This document shows positions 1 through 8,110 of a stretch of DNA of 38,560 bases, in pieces. The notes below the pieces were generated by a model, which worked only from the letters and a program-made list of their open reading frames with translations, was not told the DNA's origin and did not search any database. The stretch comes from Hyphomicrobiales bacterium. GTDB taxonomy: Bacteria > Pseudomonadota > Alphaproteobacteria > Rhizobiales > Rhizobiaceae. Location of the stretch: NCBI GenBank assembly GCA_900470155.1, contig UBZT01000027.1, positions 1-38,560 on the forward strand, written 5' to 3'. Within the stretch, counting starts at the first letter, position 1. Each line of letters opens with the position of its first letter. The translations under genes and the position numbers were made by a program.

Positions 1-483
1 CATCATCATGAAATGCGCCAGTCCCTCAAGCCATCCGCCGGTTTGGCCGCCAGACTTCTCAATATGGATCACCGCCGGCAGCGCCGAGACGACCCATGGC
101 ACGGATGCGCTGTCGAAATGAAATACGCCGCCGATGGTCTTGGTCTGCTCGCCATTGCCGCCATGGCGCAGGCCCAGCCGCTCGGCCGTGAACTGCTCCT
201 GCATCAAGTCGTCGGCATTCGCCGCGACCGCCTCCCCTCCGTCATCCAGAATATGTCCGACACCGCGCGGCAGCATGATGAGGTCACCGGCAATCGCCTC
301 AACGGAGGCTTCGCCAGGCACCCGGACGGTCAGGCTGCCTTCCAGAACCACGAAGAAATAGGGCGCCCCCGGCTCAAAGCTGAGGGCCCACGGATGGTTC
401 AACTCGGCGGAAAATACGAGCTCTCCCCGCAGCCTCACCAAATCGAGCATCTGCGACAGAAGATCGACCCGTGAGGCAAGCAT
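1..483 (-). CDS. AraC-family regulator, N-terminal cupin part (cut by window edge)
   Basis: The minus strand reads about 160 residues of an N-terminal sensor domain that runs off the left edge. It starts MLASRVDLLSQMLDLVRLRG and carries a cupin-like segment with GDLIMLPRGVGH, the usual layout of AraC regulators with a cupin ligand pocket (AraC_binding_2/cupin_6 type). The DNA-binding HTH would lie beyond base 1 and is not seen, so the AraC assignment is by family resemblance. The start is uncertain: an in-frame ATG at 540 would add 19 residues, and neither start has a clear ribosome binding site. It is divergent from the alpha/beta hydrolase pseudogene at 711, with 227 bp between them, so it may have controlled that gene. 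Confidence 0.7.
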   Translation of the reverse strand, partial: MLASRVDLLSQMLDLVRLRGELVFSAELNHPWALSFEPGAPYFFVVLEGSLTVRVPGEASVEAIAGDLIMLPRGVGHILDDGGEAVAANADDLMQEQFTAERLGLRHGGNGEQTKTIGGVFHFDSASVPWVVSALPAVIHIEKSGGQTGGWLEGLAHFMMM

Positions 484-710
484 GGAGGAGACCCTGGACG
501 ATGGGGCATGTCTTGCGGCGTTCCAGTCATGGCCTTCCATATCACCAACCCATAGGTTCAAGAGGTCTTCAGACACGAAATATGAAGACAAACCAAAGCA
601 CTAGCCAAAGAGATCGACTTTCCCGAACTCCATGGCGCGCGTGCCGAGAGAACTGCAGTTTATCCGACCCGAAATCAACCGCGCTGAAGCGCTGCCAATG
701 GAGCCTTACA

Positions 711-1468
711 ATGAAAACCCTTCTCATGTCCGCCCTCATGCTCTCCACCACCATCCTGGGCGCCGCCCCGGCCTTTGCTCAGACCGCTCCCATCAAGAAC
801 ATCGTGCTGGTCCATGGCGCCTTCGTCGATGAGACCAGTTGGAATGGCGTCGCGGCCATCCTCACCGCAAGGGCTACAAGGTTACGGCCGTCAAGAACCC
901 CTTGACCTCGCTTGCCGACGATGTAGCCGCCACCAACGCAGTTCTCGATGCGCAGGACGGCCCGGCCGTCCTTGTCGGTCACTCCTGGGGCGGCGTTGTC
1001 ATCGGGGAAGCCGGCAACAATGCGAAAGTGGCATCGCTGGTCTATGTTTCGGCGTTTGCGCCAGACAAGGGCGAAACGATCTCTGCACTGGCAGCGAGTG
1101 GCCCGGCCACTCCGGGCGTCAAGGCGATCCGGCCCGACGCCAAGGGATATCTCACTATCGACCCTGCCGTCTTCCCAAGCGCGGTGGCAGGCGATTTGCC
1201 CAAGGAGATCGGCGAGCACCTGGCGGCACACCAGATGCCGATCAACCACACCGCCTTCGACGCTCCGGCCGAAGTCGCCGCCTGGCATGACAAGCCGAGC
1301 TGGTACGTGCTGAGCTCCAAGGATCTCGTCCTTGATCCCCATGCCCAGGCCTTCTTTGCCGAGCGGATCAAGGCCAAGGTGACGACGGTTGAAGGTAGCC
1401 ACGCGTCGCTTGCCTCGCATGCCGCAGAAGTCGCCGCGGTCATCGAAGCGGCCGCAGGGGTCAAGTAA
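711..1468 (+). pseudogene. Secreted alpha/beta hydrolase, frameshifted
   Basis: The reading frame opens at 711 with a good signal peptide ending APAFAQ, and GGAG lies 7 bases upstream. It enters a typical alpha/beta hydrolase fold (IVLVHGAFVDETSWNG), then runs into a stop at 905 in the wrong frame. The rest of the protein (KGYKVTAVKNPLTSLADDV, then the nucleophile elbow GHSWGG, then a C-terminal GSHASL holding the likely catalytic His) continues in the frame one base earlier to the stop at 1468. Joining them needs one extra base near 866-872, where the family reads ILTAKGY. The only lesion seen is this single-base loss, so it is either a recent pseudogene or a sequencing error. Intact length would be about 252 residues. 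It is probably an esterase or related hydrolase; the substrate is unknown. Confidence 0.85.
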
Positions 1469-1525
1469 TCATACGCTTCCGCGACGCCGCCTACCTAACT
1501 GATATCGCCTTCATCGAAAGACATA

Positions 1526-1552
1526 CCCCCGACCTTTTCGAAGAGTCGGGGG
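1526..1552. terminator. Hairpin downstream of the hydrolase pseudogene
   Basis: CCCCCGAC (1526-1533) pairs perfectly with GTCGGGGG (1545-1552) around an 11-base loop, 57 bases after the hydrolase stop. There is no strong T-run, so its efficiency as an intrinsic terminator is uncertain. Confidence 0.5.
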
Positions 1553-2035
1553 GTACCCGACGTTTCCGCTTACAAGCCTGCTATCCTCAGTGATAACCCG
1601 GCGTACACCCAGATTGGGGCCATCTGGACTTTCCGCAACTATGGAACCGCTGCCATGGCCGCCATACCGGCACGAGATCGTTCTACGGCCCCGACGATCC
1701 GCTATCATACACGCCTGCAGTCCACACTTGTTCGCCCCGTCTGGAGCAACAAACTGCGCGCGCGCTTGAACCGTGCCCAAAACCCACCGGATCAAAGCCG
1801 CGCTTGCGCGAGATCCGGGTCGGGCAATGAAGAGCATCGGAGCTTTCAGCATAGCGGCGGCCGAAGGGCTCGAAAGCGGTAATTCTCGTCACGCCGGGGC
1901 CCGAACAAGGGAAGCCACAGGAGCCTGAGCATAGCGACCCAACGGGTCAGGCGGGACCGACTTCACCGGGCGATGGCGTTCCGCATGAAGGCGCAGCAGT
2001 GAACATCAATACGAACCTTTCAACCCACCCTGCCC
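1553..2035. other. Stretch without a supported gene
   Basis: Several short open frames exist on both strands, but none has a recognisable domain, a ribosome binding site or convincing codon use. A plus-strand frame around 1560-1880 (reading ILSDNPAYTQIGAIWTFRNY near 1580-1640) looks somewhat protein-like and may be the remnant of a lost gene, but I cannot name a family. Confidence 0.4.
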
Positions 2036-2290
2036 TCACCTGCCAGGCCGCCCCAATTTCTTACCAACATCGAGCATGTCATCACGTGCCGCCGTCGGAT
2101 CGTCTCTGCTCCAGGCAACGCCGAGTCCGATCTTCAGATCGATATCGGCTCTTGATACGTTGCAAAAGTCGGCAGCTTCCGTCCCCTTTGCTGCCAGTCA
2201 AAGTGCTTGACGGTTCGCGCGGAACTTGGCCTTGGTCCAGCCCACAGAGGCGGCAGCTTTGGAGCCGATTTAGCCCATTGGTGTTCACCT
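2036..2290 (-). pseudogene. Possible decayed small protein of unknown family
   Basis: One minus-strand frame reads protein-like text on both sides of an internal TGA. It gives SKAAASVGWTKAKFRANRQ, then after the stop SRADIDLKIGLGVAWSRDDP and a terminal segment ending KKLGRPGR at the TGA of 2038-2036. A second stop lies just before the first segment and no start fits. The frame looks like a once-coding gene of about 80 residues that has decayed. I do not recognise the family, and the last part only loosely resembles regulator C-termini. Confidence 0.25.
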
Positions 2291-2386
2291 TTTCATACAC
2301 GGAGTCCGACGTGGTTGCCAGCCGTATCGACGGGCCGGAAAGCCGCCATTATTCAATGCTCACACTGTGGCGGGAAGGGAAACGCT

Positions 2387-3394
2387 ATGTTCATTCGACG
2401 AGTCGCATTGCTGCTTGTCCTCAGTATTTTCGTTGCAGGCGCGGCCCGCGCCCAGACGTGGGAGGACATCGATCCGATGGCCGCCGGCTGGTCGGCGGAG
2501 CGGCTCGAGGCAGCCCGTCTGCAATCGAAAAGACTCAAGCCTACCGCGCTGATGATCGTCCAGGACGAACGGGTGGTCGCCCGGTGGGGCGACACCTCGC
2601 GCAAAGTGAACATGGCATCGGTTCGCAAGAGCCTGCTCAGCGCTCTCTATGGCAGTGCGGTTGCCGAGGGTCGGGTCAAGCTATCGGCACGCCTTTCCGA
2701 ACTTGGCATTGACGACAATACTCCCAGCCTTACGGACGAGGAAAAAACCGCGACCGTTCGTGATTTGCTCATGTCGCGGTCGGGTATCTATCATCCTGCG
2801 GCCCACGAGACTGCTGATATCAAGCGCAAACGCCCTACACGCGGAAGTCACCCACCCGGATCGTTCTGGTTCTATAACAACTGGGACTTTAACGTTCTGG
2901 GGACGATCTACCGACAACAAACCGGCGAGGACATCTTTATGAGCTTTGAGAAGCGGATCGCTGGACCGATCGGTATGGAGGATTTCTCGGTCAAGGACGG
3001 CCGATACGATTTCGAAAAGCTGTCGCAGCATCCCGCCTATCCGATTCGGCTCAGCGCCCGCGATGCCGCCCGTTTTGGCCAGCTTTTGCTGAATGATGGG
3101 AGGTGGGGCAGCAAACAGATCATCCCGGCTTCGTGGGTCAGGGAATCGACGACTGCCTATTCGTGGGCGAAGCGGATACGGCAGGGCTATGGCTACATGT
3201 GGTGGACTCTTCCAGAGGATACTTGGGGTCCGAATGCATTCTACGCTTCCGGCTACGGTGGGCAGATTATCGCCGTCGTGCCGTCACAGCGGCTGGTGGT
3301 GGTGCAGACCGTGGATTTAAACCAGAACCCGAAGGGGGTTCGCACCAGCGCATTCATCGACCTGCTAAAAGAGATCGCTCTCGCTTCACCGTGA
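2387..3394 (+). CDS. Exported serine hydrolase, beta-lactamase/class C family
   Basis: The protein has 335 residues and begins with a signal peptide (MFIRRVALLLVLSIFVAGAARAQ, probable cleavage after ARA). It is preceded by GGGAAGGGA at a suitable distance, which favours this start over an upstream in-frame start at 2207. The penicillin-binding/beta-lactamase fold is shown by the SxxK nucleophile motif SVRK (residues 78-81), the YxN-like motif YNN (163-165) in GSFWFYNNWDFN, and a late ASGYGGQ segment at the place of the KTG box. The family includes class C-like esterases, D-aminopeptidases and 6-aminohexanoate-dimer hydrolase-like enzymes. GSFWFYNNWDFNVLG is more typical of the esterase/amide hydrolase branch than of true AmpC. 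It would act in the periplasm. It stands alone, with a nucleotidyltransferase converging on it. Confidence 0.88.
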   Translation: MFIRRVALLLVLSIFVAGAARAQTWEDIDPMAAGWSAERLEAARLQSKRLKPTALMIVQDERVVARWGDTSRKVNMASVRKSLLSALYGSAVAEGRVKLSARLSELGIDDNTPSLTDEEKTATVRDLLMSRSGIYHPAAHETADIKRKRPTRGSHPPGSFWFYNNWDFNVLGTIYRQQTGEDIFMSFEKRIAGPIGMEDFSVKDGRYDFEKLSQHPAYPIRLSARDAARFGQLLLNDGRWGSKQIIPASWVRESTTAYSWAKRIRQGYGYMWWTLPEDTWGPNAFYASGYGGQIIAVVPSQRLVVVQTVDLNQNPKGVRTSAFIDLLKEIALASP

Positions 3395-3526
3395 CGATGT
3401 GGTGCCACCCACCTTAAACAAGTATGGCTCAGTTGGTTCTGAGCGGTTTAATGATCTCTCCGGCTCAAAGCGGACTGTCCGTTCCCACGCAATCGCGGAT
3501 ATGGCGTCGCATGATTCCTAAGTTTC

Positions 3527-3606
3527 GCTACAAAATCGTCAATACCGATTTTTCAGGGAAATTTCTGTCGCAAAAGTTAGATTTTTGCGACCGACTTTCG
3601 CGACAC
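3527..3606. repeat. Recombination-site-like inverted repeats, copy A
   Basis: Two imperfect dyads lie side by side. AAAATCG (3532-3538) is inverted to CGATTTT (3546-3552), and GTCGCAAAA (3567-3575) is a perfect inverted match to TTTTGCGAC (3583-3591) with a 7-base spacer. A further half-like CGACTTTCGCGACAC follows at 3591-3605. The AT-rich paired subsites resemble the multi-subsite res regions bound by serine recombinases. A related block sits at 5204-5284, beyond the nucleotidyltransferase and AraC genes. No recombinase gene is present in the window. Confidence 0.5.
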
Positions 3607-3631
3607 GTTTCACCTTTGAGCGCCGAGGTTG

Positions 3632-4114
3632 TCAAATCTCCAAGGATGCGGGATCTCGCCAACGGTGGGGTTGCGTCTCGCGCCACAGAGAGCGATGCCT
3701 TCGCAGGTTCTCGGGAGAAACGGCAGTTACCGTCCTGCCGAGCAGATTGACGGTCGCAGGATGCAGTAGCGGTTGGCACCATCGGAACGGTACGTCACCC
3801 CAATAATACGTTGTCGGCGTTATATCGGAATCTTGGATAAGGATGATTTCACACAGCGTTTCGCGAAAGATGAACGCTCTTTTATGTCGGAACCGCTTTC
3901 CCGCGACTTCGGAAAACGTCTCGTGCTGATGCCTGATGGCCTTGTCCACTTGGGCGAAATCAGCGCCTCGATACACCAAGTCGATGTCACCGTGTTGCCA
4001 AGGCTCGCGCAGGCCGAGAACCTCCTCTGCCCAGCCTCCGAATACATCACATTCGACGCCGGAATCGTTTAGTAGCTTCAATGCTGCTGCAAGCGTTTCC
4101 AACGTGTTCGCCAT
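3632..4114 (-). CDS. Small nucleotidyltransferase, aminoglycoside/lincosamide type
   Basis: The 160-residue protein contains the nucleotidyltransferase core of the ANT(2'')/lincosamide adenylyltransferase group: FGGWAEEVLG (residues 25-34) followed by HGDIDLVY (41-48). There Gly-Gly-Trp and the paired Asp residues D43 and D45 would bind the nucleotide and Mg2+. Enzymes of this fold add AMP to hydroxyls of antibiotics, but many relatives have unknown substrates, so resistance is only a possibility. It lies 53 bp downstream of the AraC-GyrI gene on the same strand and is probably co-transcribed with it. Its C-terminus is basic and may have been altered by the adjacent recombination-like repeat. 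The start follows GAGGG about 11 bases upstream. Confidence 0.75.
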   Translation of the reverse strand: MANTLETLAAALKLLNDSGVECDVFGGWAEEVLGLREPWQHGDIDLVYRGADFAQVDKAIRHQHETFSEVAGKRFRHKRAFIFRETLCEIILIQDSDITPTTYYWGDVPFRWCQPLLHPATVNLLGRTVTAVSPENLRRHRSLWRETQPHRWRDPASLEI

Positions 4115-4167
4115 CGTTTTTGCTTAGCCCTCTTCGAAAGAGATCAAAATCAGGAATTACGCGACCA

Positions 4168-4992
4168 TCACGAGATGATCGGTATCCATATCTCCATCTC
4201 CCCACGGCCAGTTCGGCCATCGAACCGGTGATCATATAGCTCAAAGTCAGGTGCTTTGGCGGCCTCAAGCCCTAAATCTGGCATGGTCTTGTTCCAGATC
4301 GTGTAGATGGTTTTTGACAGATCGGAGATATGGCCGCTGTGTGTAAACACGGCATAATGCTGCCAACACAGCTCGATCTGCTCCATCCCCGGCGTTGAAG
4401 CCGACGCCTCGACGCCGGCAATATAGCGGAAATTGCCTGCCTCATCGCCCATGCAGCAAACACCATAAGCTGCTCCGGGCACTACACCGATGATGTCGCT
4501 TTCGCGCGCGAAAAAGGATTGCCAAAGGGCCGGAAGGGCTCCTGTTTTCGCGAACGAGCAGTCGGTGCCGAGGCCGACGACACGGAAGGATGCACGTTCG
4601 AGTTTCTGGGGTGGGCTGACCGGAACGATCATTTCTTTATTCATCTCAAAGGGCTCCATAAGATTTAGTTTCACGGCGAAGCGCTCATTTCGCAGGCTGC
4701 TCGGGGCAGTGCCGAAATAGCTTGCAAAGGCGCGTGTGAAAGCCTCATGAGAACCGTAGCCTGCGTCCAACGCGACCGTGACTATGTTGGCGTTGCTTGA
4801 TACGATAGCGCGGGCTGCGTTAGACAGCCTGCGCGCGCGTACATAGGACATGATCGACATTCCGGTGGCGAGTTGAAACACTCGACACATATGGTGGATG
4901 TTGACCGCGCAGCGTTCCGACAATGTTGGAAGGGACAGCTCTGAGTCTAGATTTGTTTCAATTTGCCAGATCAGCCTGTCCAAAAGAGGCAT
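4168..4992 (-). CDS. AraC-family regulator with GyrI-like effector domain
   Basis: This 274-residue protein has an N-terminal AraC/XylS DNA-binding region with two HTHs (about residues 8-103, including VALDAGYGSHEAFTRAFASY). A C-terminal GyrI-like/Bacterial Transcription Activator domain follows (about 115-274, beginning VSPPQKLERASFRVVGLG and ending EMEIWIPI). This HTH-first order is that of Rob-type regulators, whose C-terminal domain binds amphipathic or drug-like small molecules. Its likely partner is the nucleotidyltransferase immediately downstream, giving a sensor plus modifying-enzyme arrangement. Both genes lie between the two recombination-like repeat blocks. It starts MPLLDRLIWQIETNLDSELS. 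Confidence 0.9.
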   Translation of the reverse strand: MPLLDRLIWQIETNLDSELSLPTLSERCAVNIHHMCRVFQLATGMSIMSYVRARRLSNAARAIVSSNANIVTVALDAGYGSHEAFTRAFASYFGTAPSSLRNERFAVKLNLMEPFEMNKEMIVPVSPPQKLERASFRVVGLGTDCSFAKTGALPALWQSFFARESDIIGVVPGAAYGVCCMGDEAGNFRYIAGVEASASTPGMEQIELCWQHYAVFTHSGHISDLSKTIYTIWNKTMPDLGLEAAKAPDFELYDHRFDGRTGRGEMEIWIPIIS

Positions 4993-5203
4993 GGGTTCTC
5001 CTGTGATCCACCTTCCCTATTTGCAATAGAAGATGATTATTTGCTTGACCGCATTTGACTTTTTTCCTGCGTAATGCCGCCTGCACGGTAGCTGTACATT
5101 GCCGATCCGCTTCCACTCACCTTGGCGTTTCTAAACACTCTGGCACCTCTTGGTGCGGCCCGACCGCCTCATGAGCCGCGCCACGTTTATTTTTCGGTGG
5201 GTT

Positions 5204-5284
5204 CCGTGTCGCAAAAATCCCGACTAAAACTACAGTTCTGCCGGCGACTTTAGCAACGTCGCAAAATTAGGATTTTTTGCCAAA
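5204..5284. repeat. Recombination-site-like inverted repeats, copy B
   Basis: This block lies in the otherwise empty 590-bp gap 4993-5582. It contains TGTCGCAAAAATCCCGAC (5207-5224) and GTCGCAAAATTAGGATTTTTTGC (positions 5258-5280), where GCAAAA faces TTTTTTGC. The second element is closely similar to the core at 3567-3591. CGACTTTAGCAAC between the two subsites echoes CGACTTTCGCGAC in copy A. The local base composition is clearly more AT-rich than the flanking genes. Nothing else gene-like is seen in this gap. Confidence 0.45.
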
Positions 5285-5582
5285 GCGCAGATGCCCCGTC
5301 TTTTTTGCTATTGCACCAGACAACAGGAAAACAGGATTTATTGGTGTCATCCTCTATATCCGTTACGCAGCCAATGCCTTTGAAACGGTCACCAGCTATG
5401 AAGGCGCCCGTTGAAGCGAGCCTCTGTTAGAGGATTCCATCCTTCCATTCCATGCACCAACGCTGACCGCGATCTGTGTCTCGTCCCGGACAGCGGATTG
5501 GAGCGAACTCTGGCTTGGAAAGCATACCCCTGCGGTGCTGCATTCCCCCCGGATGAAGGCTTCCGAAAGGGGCCGGTTGAGG

Positions 5583-6800
5583 CTAGTGCGCGGAAATGAC
5601 CGCGGATACAAGCTTGAACGGTGTCGAGACGGTGGCGCCTACGGTATCGAAAACGAAGGCTCCTGCCTTCTGCGCGCCGCTTGATTTGCCGCTAGCTGCG
5701 AGCTGGGCGTAAAGCGAAGACAAAGCCACGTATCGGTCATGGTTCATTCCGTCGGACGGCGAAAGCTGTGAAATATCCACAATCGAGACATTGTATTCAC
5801 GTGCTGCGGCGATGACTTGCGGATTGTTGACATCGATCGCACCCACTCTCGTGTCACTGGACAAAAACCCGGAAACCATAAGCGCGCGATCGTCGCCCGA
5901 CACGAGGACAGTTATCGGATTTCGCATCTTTCCAATCTTGGCGAGCTGCGCACGGAAAACGCTCACGTCAATATCCGGAGCTGCGAGGATGACCGAAAGC
6001 CGGTCGAGAGTGGCCTTCTCCCCTGTCAAGCTGAGCTGCCGCAGTGCCTCCGTCGTCAGCCATCCACCCATGCTGTGGCCGAAAACGATGGTACTGGAGA
6101 AATTCAACGCAGCAATGTCGGATAGGAGAGAGGCGAGCGCGTCCCGGGAGTATGTCGCAGCGTCCCTGTCTGCGACATAGCCTGTCACCGATGCTGCTGA
6201 CGGCCAGGCGAACAGAACAGGAACACCGTCGACCTGGGAGTCCGCGGACATCTGGGCCATTCGAAACAGCGACTCCTGGAACGTGGAGTTGAATCCGTGG
6301 ACAACAATTCCGACCTGTTTGTCCTTGGCTTTGCGCGCCTTAATTTTTTTGAGAAACTCTTCGTGGCTGAGAACCTGCCGCCCCACCACAACGAAACTTG
6401 TCCGGGGATCGAGCGTCTGCTTCGGATACTCGATCTGGCCGGGCTTGTGGGTGGCAGGAATAGAAATGCGGTATTCCAGATATTGGGGGTCTACTGCTTT
6501 TCCGGAGCCGTATCCCAGCTTGTCCGGGTTCGGCGTGCGGGTCGTGGCGACAAAAACATCGACGACCTTGTTCGTGGCCGGAACCCCTGTTGCGATATCG
6601 AGCACCGCCTGGCTCGGCCGCCCTCCGCAGGACGCAAGTATGACCACCATCGCGAAGAGTGCGGCAAGGTCGAGGGCGCGACGGATGACGTCGATGCCGG
6701 GTAGTAGCCTGTTTTTTACCGCATACATTTGTTTGGACCCCAGCGTCAGACGATCCCCGTCTAGACCAAGCCAAAGCCTAAGTAAACTCTTGAGTTTCAT
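5583..6800 (-). CDS. DUF900-type alpha/beta hydrolase, probable lipoprotein
   Basis: The 405-residue protein has a hydrophobic segment ending in a lipobox (ILASCGG, Cys58), so it is probably lipid-anchored in the envelope. Next comes the alpha/beta hydrolase fold of the DUF900 family: VFVATTR near residue 83, VVHGFN (166-171), and the nucleophile elbow GHSMGG with Ser243. Family members are uncharacterised esterase/lipase-like proteins. A second in-frame ATG at 6728 would shorten the unusually long N-terminus before the lipobox and may be the true start. It is divergent from the TetR gene at 6858 with only 57 bp between the two starts, so that regulator very likely acts on the shared region. 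Confidence 0.85.
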   Translation of the reverse strand: MKLKSLLRLWLGLDGDRLTLGSKQMYAVKNRLLPGIDVIRRALDLAALFAMVVILASCGGRPSQAVLDIATGVPATNKVVDVFVATTRTPNPDKLGYGSGKAVDPQYLEYRISIPATHKPGQIEYPKQTLDPRTSFVVVGRQVLSHEEFLKKIKARKAKDKQVGIVVHGFNSTFQESLFRMAQMSADSQVDGVPVLFAWPSAASVTGYVADRDAATYSRDALASLLSDIAALNFSSTIVFGHSMGGWLTTEALRQLSLTGEKATLDRLSVILAAPDIDVSVFRAQLAKIGKMRNPITVLVSGDDRALMVSGFLSSDTRVGAIDVNNPQVIAAAREYNVSIVDISQLSPSDGMNHDRYVALSSLYAQLAASGKSSGAQKAGAFVFDTVGATVSTPFKLVSAVISAH

Positions 6801-6857
6801 TAAACAGCTAAGCTTCTTTCCGGTGTGGATCCATTCGTCTAAGACAGTCGCGGAGAC

Positions 6858-7514
6858 ATGGCTGTGGAGACGGATATCTTGTCAGAACCTACCAAGCGGC
6901 GCGGACGACCGACGAAGGACGAGATTGCCCAGATCGCGCCTCGAATACTGGATGCGGCGCTACACGAGTTTCTGTCCGTGGGTTACGATCACGCTAATAT
7001 GTCGGCAATCGCCGGCAGCGCCGGCTGTTCGAAACGAACGCTCTACGCGCGCTTCTCGTCTAAGCTGGATCTGTTCGTCGCTTGCGTCGGTTCCATGGCC
7101 GAGCGGCGGCTCGAGAGCATCCAGGCATCCACATCCAGGTCCGAGTCAATCGAGACCCGGCTTACGGAAATTGCCGGCATGATAATGGCAGCGTCAGGCT
7201 CGGAAGAGATCTACAGCCTCCATCGGCTTTTAGTTCAGGACGGACCTCGGTTCCCGGAACTGCGCGCCGCCATAGAGAAACAGGCGTGGAAACCTGTGAC
7301 TACGCTTGTCCTTGAACTTCTAAGGAGCCATTTCGCCGAAGCCTCGGAAGAGGATCTGGCTCACCTCGCAGACCACTTCCTCGCAATGACCGGGCATCGC
7401 ATCCTCCTTCACCAACTTGTCGGCGATAAGCCTGTCAACGACACGCCGGAACGAACAGTAAAGTTGTTTCTAGGCGGATGCATGACGTTGATAACGCCAG
7501 ACGGACCGCAGTAA
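6858..7514 (+). CDS. TetR/AcrR-family regulator
   Basis: The 218-residue protein has a TetR DNA-binding domain at about residues 24-72 (ILDAALHEFLSVGYDHANMS, then GCSKRTLYARFSSKLDLF). The C-terminal ligand domain resembles the TetR_C_7/AefR type. The N-terminal KRRGRPTK tail is a common DNA-contacting extension. The divergent DUF900 hydrolase gene shares its short promoter region and is the obvious target; autoregulation is also likely. Confidence 0.9.
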   Translation: MAVETDILSEPTKRRGRPTKDEIAQIAPRILDAALHEFLSVGYDHANMSAIAGSAGCSKRTLYARFSSKLDLFVACVGSMAERRLESIQASTSRSESIETRLTEIAGMIMAASGSEEIYSLHRLLVQDGPRFPELRAAIEKQAWKPVTTLVLELLRSHFAEASEEDLAHLADHFLAMTGHRILLHQLVGDKPVNDTPERTVKLFLGGCMTLITPDGPQ

Positions 7515-8110
7515 CGCTTCCGGCTTGTGGCGGAAGTGCCGGATTTGTCCCCGGAATCGGCACGCTTTGAATTTTGGGGCAGGAGGCCGCTATCCGGCTG
7601 ATGCTGGCAGTCGAATATGCCCCGGTTCCGCCCTTCGGCGGCGGAGATCGGAAACGGCACCCTTAGAGCTTGTAGACGCTCCGCACTCGGGTCTCTGCTT
7701 TGCTCGAAAGGCGGTGCAAGGCCTCCGAGGCCGCAGCAAACAAGCTCTTACACCGTCTACATTCCGGGAAATCTGTCAGCCTGTCTGTTGGTTTGGTACA
7801 CGACGGAGCGTCTCGCTTGACATGTCTGGCACCCTCTTCGGCCAGCATTCTCGACGAAAGAAGCAGCTTAATAGAGCGACGCCGACACGCATCTCGCTGA
7901 CTTCTGCGGCAGATTGTCACCACCATAGCTAATTGGCGCCGCTCTGGTGAACGGCGGAGTATGACATTTGATTGGGACTATCGGGTCATCGCCTGTCGGA
8001 GTTCGTTTGTTAAACATATCAAGCGACAGCGGTGGCTCTCGATGGACTCCATGGGACTTTCTCTTTTTGAAACCGGCCAAAACACAATCGCATTATAATA
8101 GGATACGCGC
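7515..8110. other. Intergenic stretch without a confident gene
   Basis: About 600 bp separate the TetR gene and the DJ-1 gene. Short frames occur on both strands without recognisable domains. A 45-codon frame at 7961-8098 (MTFDWDYRVIACRSSFVKHI...) ends 12 bases before the DJ-1 start and could be a small leader or a chance ORF. GGAG lies only 2 bases before its ATG, too close for a normal ribosome binding site. Confidence 0.3.

Noticed and set aside
13..474. Long plus-strand open frame at the left edge
   Set aside because: It is the antisense of the AraC-type cupin domain read on the minus strand, which gives clear family motifs.
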